Shown here: piece by piece, positions 35,262-44,147 of the stretch
Position numbering within the stretch: position 1 is the stretch's first letter
How the letters are laid out: each line of letters starts with the position of its first letter
Origin: a bacterium
GTDB taxonomy: Bacteria > Bacteroidota > Ignavibacteria > Kapaibacteriales > UBA7675
DNA: 64,000 bases
NCBI GenBank assembly: GCA_030430495.1
Contig: JAUIKM010000014.1
Location: 1 to 64,000, forward strand
Reading direction: 5' to 3'
Made by a program: the position numbers and the translations under genes
The notes under the pieces: generated by a model
Seen by the model: only the letters and a program-made list of their open reading frames with translations
Database searches by the model: none
Told to the model about the DNA's origin: nothing

Positions 35262-38200
35262 TTAACGAAGCAGGAGAATCGATGTCGTTTCAGTTCCCAC
35301 ATCTGTCTGCAGGCGCAGCATGTACACGCCGCCGGCGATGTTGTCGACGGCAGGCACAGCGTCGGAAAGCGGTATGTTAAACAGTCCCGCCGGCAGATCG
35401 CCGTTAAAGAGCGTTGCGACAAATTGTCCGCGGAGGTCAAGCAGTTCGACAGCTACGTGACCGGGGCGTTTAACTTCGAGTTCAACCCGTGCTTCGGTGG
35501 TCGCCGGGTGTGGATAAACTCCGGCAATCGCAGCGCCGGCGGACATGGCGGCGCCGCTGTTGTGTACGGAGGTTGCGTTTGGTTGTACGTCCAGGTTGTC
35601 AATGGTCCAGCCCCAGGCATTGGCGGCGGCGTCCGTTCCGAGGCGGAAGCGGACAAAGATCAAATCACCCGGATTGAAGGTCTCCTGCAGATTGATAACG
35701 CGGCGCTCAAAGAGGGCGGTGCTGCCCGGCGTCGTGGAGTTGCCTCCTCCATCCAGGCCTGCGCGATACGAGGCCGAGGCAGATTCGTAGGCGCGGGAGT
35801 CGTACCCGGGAATCAGCGGCACCCAGTTGCACCCGTCCGAACTCCCCTCAACGATCGCAAAGTCAAAAAAGCTCTGGTCCTGCCAGTCGGGGGCGGTTCC
35901 CTCTTCGACCAACACAACCTCGTCGTATTCAAGTGTTGCATTGTCCTGCGCCACGCGGATGGCAAAACGCGGCCACAATACCATATTGCTTGCATTCGGG
36001 TAGGGATGCGGTGTGTGGAAAGCGTGATTGGAAAAACCCGGCGGCGTGGCGACCGACCAGCCGAACATGCGGAAGTCGGCGGCGTCGGTGGAGTCGTTCA
36101 GATCTGTTGAGTAGGACACCACTTCTTCCGGCGACCAGATAAAGATCTGTCGATCCGGCGAGCGATACACCTGCCCGTCCACAAAAGCCTGGGCATAGAC
36201 CGTCACGACGCCCTCACTCTCTATCGCGCTTTCAAAGTGGTAGTTGGCCGGTTCGTCATTTGCTTCCAGCGTTCCGATGCGGAATCCGTTTCTGAAGATC
36301 CTCGTGGAGTCGTAGGCGCTGCGCTGGTCTACGGACACCGTCAGCATGCCGTCGGGACTGACCGCGAGTTTGCCGATACGCGGCATCAGGGGACGCTGCG
36401 GCGCGACGTAGTCGTCCAGTTGCGTCAGTTCGGTCGACCAGATGCCGCGTCCGTAGGTGGCGGCCACGACCTGGTTGTCCACAACATTAAGCTGGAAGAT
36501 GCAGACGGCGGGCAGACCGTTGTCCGAGTACTCCCAGGAAGCGCCGCCGTCGGACGTCGTGAACAATCCAATCTCGGTCGCCGCCCACATGACCTGCGGA
36601 TCAAAGGGCATCACCAGCAGGTCAAAGACCGCCACGTCGGGAAAGCCGGTCGTACTGACGCCGTCGACAAATCCGCTGAAATCTTCCCAGCTGCTGCCGA
36701 AATCGGTTGTGCGCAGGATTTTGCCCTGGCGCGGCGCGGAATACAGCAGGTAAGCGGTGCCGGGTTCGTCGGGATGCGTGGCGATGCCCGACGCTTCGAT
36801 GAAGCCATCGGGGATGTTGTGCGTGACTTCTTCAAATCGCGAGCCGCCGTCGGTCGAGATATGCACGCCGCCGGAGCGGTTTGACGGCGCATCGACGGTG
36901 ACTTTGGACGAGGCCCAGACGACACGCGCATCAGCCTGAGACGCCTCGACATTACAGAATGGTCGATAGCCAAGCCAACTCGCCGGAATGGCTGTTTGCG
37001 ACCACGTCAGTCCAAAGTCGTCCGAACGCAGAATGCCGTTGGCATTCACACTGAAAACCAGGTCTGGGTCCATGCGCGACTGCGCCACCTTGGTAATAAA
37101 CGAGGAGCGCACGTTGCCGCCGGGAATGACACGCAGCCAGTTTTTACCGCCGTCGGACGAGCGATGGAAAATGTTGAACTGGGAGGTTGCCAACAGCAGG
37201 TTCCCGTCGCGTTTATTCCAGGCTACTTCAAATCCGTCGCCGCCACCGGCCGGGTTCCAGGGCGTCGCCGCGGTTGGGTTTGAAGGTGAATACACACTGC
37301 CGTTGTCCTGTAGTCCGCCGATGTAAGCGTCTTCTCCCGGTTTTTTGTCTGCGCCGTAGAACTGGCTTGTACCCATTCCCACCAGGTGGACCCAGTTCGT
37401 TCCGCCGTCCTGCGAATAGCCGACACCGCCGTCATTTGCAACCACGATGCGAAATGTCTGGTTGGCGTGATCGGGAATAGTAACAAGGTCGTGCTGGTCG
37501 GAGTGGACACGACCGAGCCCCGAGTTATTGGCCAGCCACCAGGTGAGCGGCGAGGCCAGGCGATTGAGATTTTGCGTGTCGACATCGATGCGATAAATGT
37601 TAACACCGCCGACAAAGACAACATCCGGGTCAAAGGGATGGACGACGATTGTGTTGTCGAACCAACCGGCCGTATACATTCCGGGAGTAGCGCCGGACTG
37701 TCCAAAGGCGTTAAACCAGTTCGGGTCGGCGCCGGTGTCCGGCAGCTCAACCCAGTTGTCGCCGGCGTCGGTAGTCATGAAAATGTCGGAAATTCCGCGC
37801 GGTCGTTCAACCGCGGCATAGAGGCGGTTCGGATCGCTCGGTGAAATGGCGAGCTCGGTGCGCACGCTGACGCCTGCCAGTCCAAACCCGCCGTCGGTGG
37901 GAAGGCCGACATCGCCGGGCAGAGCAAAGTTATCGGCTGAAATGGTCCAGGTATCGCCGGCATCGACAGACCTGATGACTCCGACCTCGTTAACGGCGGC
38001 GTAGAGTTTGTTGAAGTCGGAAGGGTCGTAGATGATCTGCTGGACGCGGTTGTCGGTATTGGCCGGCAGGACGCCTTCCGGATCAAACACCAGCGTCCAG
38101 GATTCCCCGCCGTCGGTTGACTTGTAGATGCCGCTGTGTTTGGCGGCCGGCGGTTTGGCGTACTGATGCGCCCGCGAATCGTTGCCGCACAGGAGAACGA

Positions 38201-38978
38201 CGTCGGGATTTGCGGGATCGACGACAATGCGATTGATGGCGCCGAACAGCTTGCCGTCGGCGGTGGAGGCCAACTGCCGCCAGGTCTGCCCGTGGTCGGT
38301 CGATTTCCAGACGCCCGATCCTTCGATATCAACGACGCGACCGTAGCCCATCCCGGTTCCGGCATAGAGAATGTCTGGATTTGACTGCGACTGTTCGAGT
38401 GAACTGGTCGAGAGGTTGGGAAGATCCGCGGTCATATCGGACCAGTTCTGGCCCTGGTCGCTGGTGTACCAGATTCCGCCGCCGACCGATGCTATGAACC
38501 ACGAATTGCCGCCGGGGTCGCCCGCATCCACGACAATAGCACGGGCGCGACCGCTGATATTGCCGGGGCCGCGCTCCGTCCAGGGCAGGGGATCGCCGGC
38601 AATCACATCGCCGCTGTTTTTTCGGGCCAGGGCTTTGCGGCGTTCTTCGATGCGATAACCGGGGGAATAGGTTTGTCCGTCGGCGCCTGTTTTAATTTCG
38701 GCCATCGCTTCGATTAACGCTCCGGGGTTTTCGGCTTTGATGCGGTCTTTCGACTGTTTGGCCGCCAGTTTGTTCAGCGCCGCCCGGATCTCGGCCGCCG
38801 CCTGTGAACCTGGTTCGGCGTCGGCCAACATTTCCTGCAATTCGGCCTGCATCTGACCGGCGGATGTCACTCCACTAAACCTTGGTGAACTGTTGTTAAA
38901 CGGATTGGTTAATACGACAAAACCGGTTAACAGACACGTCAATCCCAGGGACCAAAAAAGTAGTTTTTTCGTCCTCAT
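35262..38978 (-). CDS. Large secreted BNR/Vps10-like beta-propeller protein with T9SS sorting domain
   Basis: A 1238-residue exported protein. It has an N-terminal hydrophobic signal (LLFWSLGLTCLLTGFVVLT), a propeptide-like helical region (40-125), and then about a dozen Asp-box-type propeller blades. Examples are WYTSDQGQNWSDM, WKSTDHGQTWRQL, YKSTDGGESWTLV, FMTTDAGDNWVEL, FHRSSDGGKNWLR, ILRTTDFGSSWEDF and LFTTSDGGASWEY. These form a double sialidase/Vps10-like propeller (about 135-860). Next come a fibronectin-like stretch, a jelly-roll-like domain (about 960-1130) and the C-terminal T9SS sorting domain (VYPHPATTEARVELEV to GVYMLRL). It is probably cell-surface or released. In related proteins these propellers bind glycans or proteins; no catalytic residues for sialidase are visible. 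Confidence 0.9.
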   Translation of the reverse strand: MRTKKLLFWSLGLTCLLTGFVVLTNPFNNSSPRFSGVTSAGQMQAELQEMLADAEPGSQAAAEIRAALNKLAAKQSKDRIKAENPGALIEAMAEIKTGADGQTYSPGYRIEERRKALARKNSGDVIAGDPLPWTERGPGNISGRARAIVVDAGDPGGNSWFIASVGGGIWYTSDQGQNWSDMTADLPNLSTSSLEQSQSNPDILYAGTGMGYGRVVDIEGSGVWKSTDHGQTWRQLASTADGKLFGAINRIVVDPANPDVVLLCGNDSRAHQYAKPPAAKHSGIYKSTDGGESWTLVFDPEGVLPANTDNRVQQIIYDPSDFNKLYAAVNEVGVIRSVDAGDTWTISADNFALPGDVGLPTDGGFGLAGVSVRTELAISPSDPNRLYAAVERPRGISDIFMTTDAGDNWVELPDTGADPNWFNAFGQSGATPGMYTAGWFDNTIVVHPFDPDVVFVGGVNIYRIDVDTQNLNRLASPLTWWLANNSGLGRVHSDQHDLVTIPDHANQTFRIVVANDGGVGYSQDGGTNWVHLVGMGTSQFYGADKKPGEDAYIGGLQDNGSVYSPSNPTAATPWNPAGGGDGFEVAWNKRDGNLLLATSQFNIFHRSSDGGKNWLRVIPGGNVRSSFITKVAQSRMDPDLVFSVNANGILRSDDFGLTWSQTAIPASWLGYRPFCNVEASQADARVVWASSKVTVDAPSNRSGGVHISTDGGSRFEEVTHNIPDGFIEASGIATHPDEPGTAYLLYSAPRQGKILRTTDFGSSWEDFSGFVDGVSTTGFPDVAVFDLLVMPFDPQVMWAATEIGLFTTSDGGASWEYSDNGLPAVCIFQLNVVDNQVVAATYGRGIWSTELTQLDDYVAPQRPLMPRIGKLAVSPDGMLTVSVDQRSAYDSTRIFRNGFRIGTLEANDEPANYHFESAIESEGVVTVYAQAFVDGQVYRSPDRQIFIWSPEEVVSYSTDLNDSTDAADFRMFGWSVATPPGFSNHAFHTPHPYPNASNMVLWPRFAIRVAQDNATLEYDEVVLVEEGTAPDWQDQSFFDFAIVEGSSDGCNWVPLIPGYDSRAYESASASYRAGLDGGGNSTTPGSTALFERRVINLQETFNPGDLIFVRFRLGTDAAANAWGWTIDNLDVQPNATSVHNSGAAMSAGAAIAGVYPHPATTEARVELEVKRPGHVAVELLDLRGQFVATLFNGDLPAGLFNIPLSDAVPAVDNIAGGVYMLRLQTDVGTETTSILLLR

Positions 38979-39467
38979 AATGCCTCACGTACTGATATGG
39001 GGAAAACGATTAAAGAGTAGCTATCGGCAGCCCCTGAAAGCATTGCGTGCGGCGATCCGTCCAACGCCGCGAAATGGAGTTGTGTATATAGGTTAGACGA
39101 TTGGCAGGCGTATCAATGCACGCACCGCCGCGGTGCACGCGAGCAGCACCGACCTTTAAGGCTAGTTAAATTGAAGTAGCACATGCCGGTGTTTAATCGC
39201 TTTGTGTAATGATCCATCCTGTGTGCCCACGACGAACCCGGCATATGCTGTGTATGGAGAGGTTGACAAGCGGCCAAACAAAAGGGTTACATGCGCACGT
39301 AAAAAAATGCAAAAATCAATCCCTGTGCATAAAGGACCGGCGATGGCATGAACACAGCAGAAACGGCCGATCGTTGGCGATGAGTGGAGCGTTTGGCTGG
39401 TTAAACCGGCGCATGTCGTCGACTGATATTCCCGTTGTCCGGCCGCCGTCCGGCCGCCTTGAATCAT
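38979..39467. other. Gene-free region upstream of the propeller gene
   Basis: About 490 bp between two minus-strand genes. It holds the promoter of the propeller gene and an A-rich patch around 39300-39320. Open frames here (39162-39467, 39209-39673) look like chance frames. Two GTTTAA/TTAAAC hexamers are present. Confidence 0.5.
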
Positions 39468-40103
39468 CTACTCTGAGTCGCGACGCAGGAGACCAAACGC
39501 GAAGTCGCGGCCGAGCTCCTGCTTGTAGGCCAGGTGAATCCACATCATCGCAAAAGGCTCCAGGTAGCGCGCGGCATAGAGCGGTCCCGCGTCGACGGCG
39601 TCAAAACCGATTTCGGCCGCGAGATCGAGAACTGTCCGGCGCGCGTTGTCGTCGTCGCCGCAAACCAGCATGAGTGCTTTGCGTCCATTGAAGTCCGGAT
39701 TGCGCATGTTCTCCGCGCCGGTGCTGTTGAACGCTTTTACCAGCCTGGCCTGCGGCGCCAGCGCTGCCAGGTGTTCCGCGGCGGAGGTTTCCGTGCCGAC
39801 GGCCAGGCCCTGCAAGCCGGGATTGAGCGGGTTGGTGACGTCCACCAGAATACGGCCGCTCAGATCGCCGGCGGCGGCAATCGCTTCCGCCGCCGCGGTC
39901 CATGGTGTGGCCAGAACAACGATGTCGGCGTCGCTGCAGGCGGCTTCTATATCTTTGATGTCGGCATTCGGGTGCGCGAGGCGTTCTTTCAGGTTCGCGT
40001 CGTCGGGGCGGCGGACGCCGAAACAGATGGAATGTCCGTTGGCCGCCCAATGCTCGCCGAGAGCTGTGCCGACGTTGCCGGCGCCGATAATTGCAATATT
40101 CAT
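39468..40103 (-). CDS. NADPH-dependent F420 reductase-like protein
   Basis: A Rossmann-fold oxidoreductase of 211 residues. The dinucleotide-binding loop is MNIAIIGAGNVGTALGEHWA, with GxGxxG at residues 8-13. FGVRRPDD follows strand 2, where Arg residues suggest NADP preference. DADIVVLATPWTAAAEAI and the RILVDVTNPLNPGLQGLAVG block are typical of the FNO/NpdG group and its non-F420 relatives. VKAFNSTGAENM matches the conserved K-x-F-N-T element. In Bacteroidota, which generally lack F420, such proteins act on other substrates. It is the third gene of an operon behind bacilliredoxin and PAP2 phosphatase, 33 bp after the latter. Confidence 0.88.
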   Translation of the reverse strand: MNIAIIGAGNVGTALGEHWAANGHSICFGVRRPDDANLKERLAHPNADIKDIEAACSDADIVVLATPWTAAAEAIAAAGDLSGRILVDVTNPLNPGLQGLAVGTETSAAEHLAALAPQARLVKAFNSTGAENMRNPDFNGRKALMLVCGDDDNARRTVLDLAAEIGFDAVDAGPLYAARYLEPFAMMWIHLAYKQELGRDFAFGLLRRDSE

Positions 40104-40136
40104 GGTTGTTTCCTTTCGAATCACTTAAACAGCGGG

Positions 40137-41078
40137 TCAGTCCAGCTGCGGAACAACAAAACCAAAAACGGTTCCAACGATTGCGCCGACGACAATATCA
40201 CTGGGAAAATGTTTGCCTGCTTCGTAGCGCAGGTAGCCGGTCAGCGCGGCCGTGCCGAAGCTCAGGACGCCGACGAGATAGCGCGAGTCGCGATCCGGAT
40301 AGAGCTCCGCATATGAACTTGTTAAAAATGCCGCTGAAGTAAAAGCGATTGATGTATGTCCGGAGTAAAATGATCTGGTGTAGTCCGGTTTGTAGCTGAG
40401 TTTTTTATCCAGACTCAGATCAGTGTTAAACAGATAAGGCCGCCGACGCGAAATGAGATTTTTAACCAGAAGATTCAGGCCGACGCTCAGCGAAAGCGTC
40501 TGAGCGTAAGCCCCGATGTAGTCGCCCGCGCCGCCCGGGTCCAAAGCGGCGGATTTATCCGGCATAAAAAACGCGCCGGTCGCCAGCGGTGCGGCCACGC
40601 TCAGGTACATGCCCCAGTCGCTCAGGTCGGAAGCGGCGGGACTCCAGTTGTAGGCCGCCGAGCGATCCATCTGCTCAAAGAAGAGGACGGACCGCACTGA
40701 ATCGGGTGTTAAACGCTGTATCTCCGCGCCGCTGATGTCGTCCGTACCGATCAGGTAATGACTGAACAGGGCCAGCGCCACGCCGCCCGCGATGCCGATC
40801 AGTTCGGGTTCGTTAAACTCGTAGACCTGCCTGAAACTGCTGCGGGCGTCGATCACCCGCAGGCCGCGTCCGGCGGCGTAGAGCATCAGTGCGGCCTGCA
40901 ATGACTCGGAATCCGCGTCCCGCGGCTGTGATAAATGCGGCAGGATTTCTGCTTCGGCGGCGCGCAGCTGCGGGACAGATGCAATGACTTGCAGCGTCGC
41001 ACACAGTGACAAACAAAAAAATGCCTTTAAAAGGCGAAAGCCGCCAACCGCCGGAGAGCGATCAGAAAGAAAAAACAT
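40137..41078 (-). CDS. PAP2-family membrane phosphatase
   Basis: A lipid-phosphate phosphatase of 313 residues with a signal/anchor (LLKAFFCLSLCATLQVIASV). The three PAP2 motifs are complete: KNLISRRRPY (motif 1), RSFYSGHTS (motif 2, with catalytic His) and RYEAGKHFPSDIVVGA (motif 3, R-x5-H-x3-D). The N-terminal 110 residues form a periplasmic extension before the membrane domain. Likely substrates are prenyl diphosphates or phosphatidic acids; the family cannot distinguish them. The MFFLSD start at 41078 lies 13 bp after the bacilliredoxin stop, so the two are translationally close. The signal-peptide codons happen to contain one copy of the dispersed GACAAACA motif. Confidence 0.92.
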   Translation of the reverse strand: MFFLSDRSPAVGGFRLLKAFFCLSLCATLQVIASVPQLRAAEAEILPHLSQPRDADSESLQAALMLYAAGRGLRVIDARSSFRQVYEFNEPELIGIAGGVALALFSHYLIGTDDISGAEIQRLTPDSVRSVLFFEQMDRSAAYNWSPAASDLSDWGMYLSVAAPLATGAFFMPDKSAALDPGGAGDYIGAYAQTLSLSVGLNLLVKNLISRRRPYLFNTDLSLDKKLSYKPDYTRSFYSGHTSIAFTSAAFLTSSYAELYPDRDSRYLVGVLSFGTAALTGYLRYEAGKHFPSDIVVGAIVGTVFGFVVPQLD

Positions 41079-41091
41079 GTGCGGAAACCGT

Positions 41092-41559
41092 TTAAACGTC
41101 AAGAACTTCGGCGTGCAGAGCCTTGTCCAGATTGTCGGCGTTGATTTGCCCGTGGGAAGCGTGCCAGCGCACGTCTCCATCGACCAACAAAAAGACCTGT
41201 GGGCTTTCGTGCCGGATGCCGAACTCCTCAGCCACCCGGTTGGAGAGATCGCGCGCACCCTGGACCACTATGAGAGCCGCCGTTTCGCCCTCGTGCGCCG
41301 CAAGAAAGCGGCTGAATTCCTGACAGGCATAGGCCGAAACGGAACAGGCAACCGAATGTTTGAAAATCCAGCGGCGGCCGCCGCCCTGCAGAAAAGCGGT
41401 CAGTTCGTCCTGCGTTTGCGGTTGGTCGAAGCCGGGAGGGAGTTCACCTGGATGCATGCGCGTTCTCAGATTGGTTATGGCTGCGTAAAAAAGAGCCGCA
41501 CCCAACAAGCCCATTATCACGACATCGACGAAGACATTTGTTGTTGTCATAACCGCCAT
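41092..41559 (-). CDS. Membrane-anchored YtxJ-type monothiol bacilliredoxin
   Basis: YtxJ proteins remove bacillithiol from S-bacillithiolated proteins. The 155-residue protein has an N-terminal membrane anchor (FVDVVIMGLLGAALFYAAI), which is unusual because most members are soluble, and then a thioredoxin-like domain (45-155). The diagnostic block is WIFKHSVACSVSAYACQEF: Cys72 in the K-H-S-x-x-C-x-x-S context is the redox cysteine, and there is no second cysteine of a CxxC. The C-terminal ESPQVFLLVDGDVRWHASHG keeps the cis-Pro equivalent. This implies that the organism uses bacillithiol. It is the first gene of a three-gene operon with the PAP2 phosphatase and an F420-type reductase. Confidence 0.85.
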   Translation of the reverse strand: MAVMTTTNVFVDVVIMGLLGAALFYAAITNLRTRMHPGELPPGFDQPQTQDELTAFLQGGGRRWIFKHSVACSVSAYACQEFSRFLAAHEGETAALIVVQGARDLSNRVAEEFGIRHESPQVFLLVDGDVRWHASHGQINADNLDKALHAEVLDV

Positions 41560-41728
41560 TGATGTTTGGTAGGGAATAGCCGGTATTGCTCAGACAATAC
41601 GACTCCGTGACAGCCGGATTGTTGTCTACTTGCTAAGCGAACGTTAAAATGTGGAATTGGCATTACAAAATCAGCATTGTGTAGCAGGCACGGCGGGAAA
41701 GGCCGCGCAAAGAGGTACATTTGAGCAG

Positions 41729-42502
41729 ATGAAATCCGGCGACCGCGTCATATCGTTCGACTACAGCGACAGCATTCGCATTCTGCGCGCCATTCAGCGC
41801 GCCATTGTACGGGCGGGCCTGAATTGTGAGTTCGACTCCGCCGTTTTGCGCTGCATTTTCCGCGACGCTGAGGGACGCGAGTACGCCCGTTTCCGCTGTC
41901 CGCCCGCTTTCCCCGTCGCATCCGCACAAAGCGATCCGGCGGACTACAGCCGCCAACTGAACGCCGAGCCGCCCGAGGCTTTTGTTTTGGTTCTGCAGTC
42001 CGGCCAGGCGGCGCTGGCCCGCACGCGACGCGGCCTGCTGTACGACCACCGCATCATCCGCAAATACATGGTGCGCAAAAGCCAGGGAAAGTCGCAACTG
42101 ACGCATCTGAAAACGAAAGGAAAATCGCGTCTGGGATCGCGCATCAGGCTGCAGCAGTCGGTCGAGTTTTTCGAGGAGATCAACGGCTGGCTGGCGGAAC
42201 AGGACGAGGAGTGTACGCCCGGACGCATTCTGTACGCCTGCGCCGCGAGTCTGTGGCCGCACCTCTTTCACAGTCGCGTCACCCCGCCTTTTGACAAAAA
42301 AGATGCTCGCCTGATGAAGATTCCGCGCGATTTCCGCAAGGCGACCCTGGAGGAACTGGAACGCATGTGCCGTTTTGTCCTGCGCGGCCAACTGGTGTTC
42401 AATCCGGCCGCGGCGGAGGTTCAGGCGCTGCTGCGGACGCTGGAAATCGCGGACGACGGCGCGGATAAAAGCGACCGCCACGAGCTTGACGACGAGTTCT
42501 GA
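41729..42502 (+). CDS. VLRF1-type (Vms1/ANKZF1-like) peptidyl-tRNA release factor homologue
   Basis: VLRF1 domains are eRF1-related and release nascent chains from stalled large subunits in ribosome quality control. Bacterial VLRF1 families, including ones in Bacteroidota, have been described by sequence analysis. In this 257-residue protein the core is RRGLLYDHRIIRKYMVRKSQ with GKSQ at 120-123. It fits the GxxQ catalytic motif, followed by the basic KTKGKSRLGSRIRLQQSVEF and FFEEINGWL helix, as in Vms1 (RKxGGSQ, then G-rich basic loop, then helix). The rest (160-257) is a helical tail with no zinc finger. I favour the ATG at 41729 over the GTG at 41651. It stands alone and diverges from the bacilliredoxin operon. 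The assignment rests on motif pattern only. Confidence 0.68.
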   Translation: MKSGDRVISFDYSDSIRILRAIQRAIVRAGLNCEFDSAVLRCIFRDAEGREYARFRCPPAFPVASAQSDPADYSRQLNAEPPEAFVLVLQSGQAALARTRRGLLYDHRIIRKYMVRKSQGKSQLTHLKTKGKSRLGSRIRLQQSVEFFEEINGWLAEQDEECTPGRILYACAASLWPHLFHSRVTPPFDKKDARLMKIPRDFRKATLEELERMCRFVLRGQLVFNPAAAEVQALLRTLEIADDGADKSDRHELDDEF

Positions 42503-42620
42503 CGGGCCCAGCCCACGATCAGCATTGAACGGTTTGGTCAGCTCGGTGCCTCACCGTAAGTTCCAGCGCTCTTTTTGCTTCTGCCATGTTTTACCAACCA
42601 TTAATCACTGGGATTACCGT

Positions 42621-42863
42621 ATGATTCTCAACAACGCAACCAGCTCCACGGCTACGTGGTCTGTCAGCAATTCCACTGCATCCGAAGCCGGCTCCAAAAG
42701 CGCCAACTCCTGGGGAACCATTGTACCGCCTTCGGGGCCATTTAATTACTCGGCGCAGTTCTCGGGACCGGAAGGCACGGCCAAGGCGGACAATATCACA
42801 AATCCAGACGCCTGCCTTACCTACACCGGCACCGAATTGCTGGTGACTTATCCGGGCGCATAA
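42621..42863 (+). CDS. Small Ser/Thr/Asn-rich orphan protein
   Basis: An 80-residue protein starting MILNNATSSTATWSVSNSTA and ending LTYTGTELLVTYPGA. It has no signal peptide, no membrane span and a single cysteine. Composition is rich in S, T, N, A and G with regularly spaced aromatics, suggesting an all-beta small protein. I do not recognise it. The ATG at 42621 follows a stretch without coding character, and a strong terminator 66 bp past the stop supports a real short transcript. It may also be transcribed from the VLRF1 gene 118 bp upstream. Confidence 0.65.
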   Translation: MILNNATSSTATWSVSNSTASEAGSKSANSWGTIVPPSGPFNYSAQFSGPEGTAKADNITNPDACLTYTGTELLVTYPGA

Positions 42864-42928
42864 TTGCCGCCGCGGCGCGGAATCTGTCCACATCGTTCGC
42901 TCGTGATTCAGGCTGACAGTGCACAATT

Positions 42929-42975
42929 CAAGCCCCTCACGTTCAGGCTTTGCCTGCGTGGGGGCTTTTTTCTTT
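42929..42975 (+). terminator. Strong terminator after the small protein
   Basis: AAGCCCC-TCACG pairs with CGTG-GGGGCTT around a loop, followed by TTTTTTCTTTTTG. It terminates the small-protein transcript. Confidence 0.85.
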
Positions 42976-44147
42976 TTGTTCGGCCCGCCGCGTTGGGCGC
43001 GGCTGCGCGAGCGAAATCGCGCGTGCGACGGTCGGTTGCAATCGCACATCTTCCCGGCGATTCAGTTATTCAATGCGTGCAACAACGACGCGGCAACAAA
43101 ATTCAGGTGGAGAGGACATGCGCCGCCGGGTGCGGTCGGCGGCGGAACGGCGCATCGCAGGCGCGGCGCAATTTGAGCGTCGAGCACAAACACTCCGGCC
43201 GTTCAGGCGTAACCAACGCCCGTTCAGACACGATGAGCGCATCGTTTAACTTTTTACGCTGGGAAAGTAGGGGTGGTGGTATTAAGCTTGTCGTGACGGC
43301 GCGCGGCATGCGGTGCGCCGCTCCGCGACGGCATTTACTCAGGAGAATCTGCACGAAAACATTGCAGGGTGGGAGGAGTGTGTTGTGAGCGCGGAGGTAG
43401 ATACCGTGGCGGCGGCGGGGTGGGCCCCTGGATCAAGCCCGAAGTGTGCCCAAAATCGAAGTCGACGCGCCGGGAGTCGCCCTAAGTCCTTTTATATCAA
43501 CATCTTACGTCGATGCGGGTAAGCGCCCGAACCGCATGATTCCCAACGCATCGGCAGATTTTTCACCGTCAGATTGCTCGATTTGCAGCGGACGTTGCGA
43601 CCGCCACGGCTCTGCTCTTCGACGTTCGCACTCAGCTTTTGTCCGCGTGAAACATCCCCGGCACCGTGCGCGACAGCGCTCGCGGAACCGGACGCGTCAT
43701 GGAGACTCAATGCTTGTTGATGCTGCCCGGAATGATAAGGGCGCGATTGCGACGGAAACCGCAATAACCCGCGCGCGCCGTCTGCTCGGCGACACTGCCG
43801 GCAGGCGGTAAAAAGCGTCCGTTTGTGACGCCATTTCCTGTGAGAGCCTATTCCTCTCGCCATGCGCGATCACTCATGCATGGCCCCGGAGTCGCGCGAT
43901 CATTAACCCCAGGGTTGAACAACAGTTGTTGTCTGAAATGACATGTCGACACATGGTAGTTGAAAAGTTTTGGGAAAGTCCGATAAAAACGCAACAATCC
44001 GGAACGGCCCGCGTAGCGCCGAAAATTCGGAGATTCCCGCCGCTGTCAACAGCGGACACAAAACGCCGCCTGAAGCCCACAGGGGTATTACCGCTCAACT
44101 CCGGACTAAATCACTATTGTCAACTAAAAGTATTTCTACCGACGCTT
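42976..44147. other. Gene-free 1.2-kb region upstream of the PDZ gene
   Basis: No credible gene on either strand; the longest frames (43492-43863, 42864-43388) are compositionally random. Inverted repeats AACAAC-A-GTTGTT (43918-43930) and CATGT-CGAC-ACATG (43942-43955) lie about 200 bp before the PDZ gene and may be regulatory. An unusually long gap for this window; a decayed gene is possible but not recognisable. Confidence 0.5.

Noticed and set aside
35510-35525. Perfect DnaA box complement TGTGGATAA
   Set aside because: It lies inside the T9SS sorting domain of the propeller gene and is a single copy; likely chance.
42375-42620. N-terminal extension of the small orphan protein into the VLRF1 gene
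   Set aside because: That part overlaps the VLRF1 coding sequence in another frame; the ATG at 42621 is more plausible.
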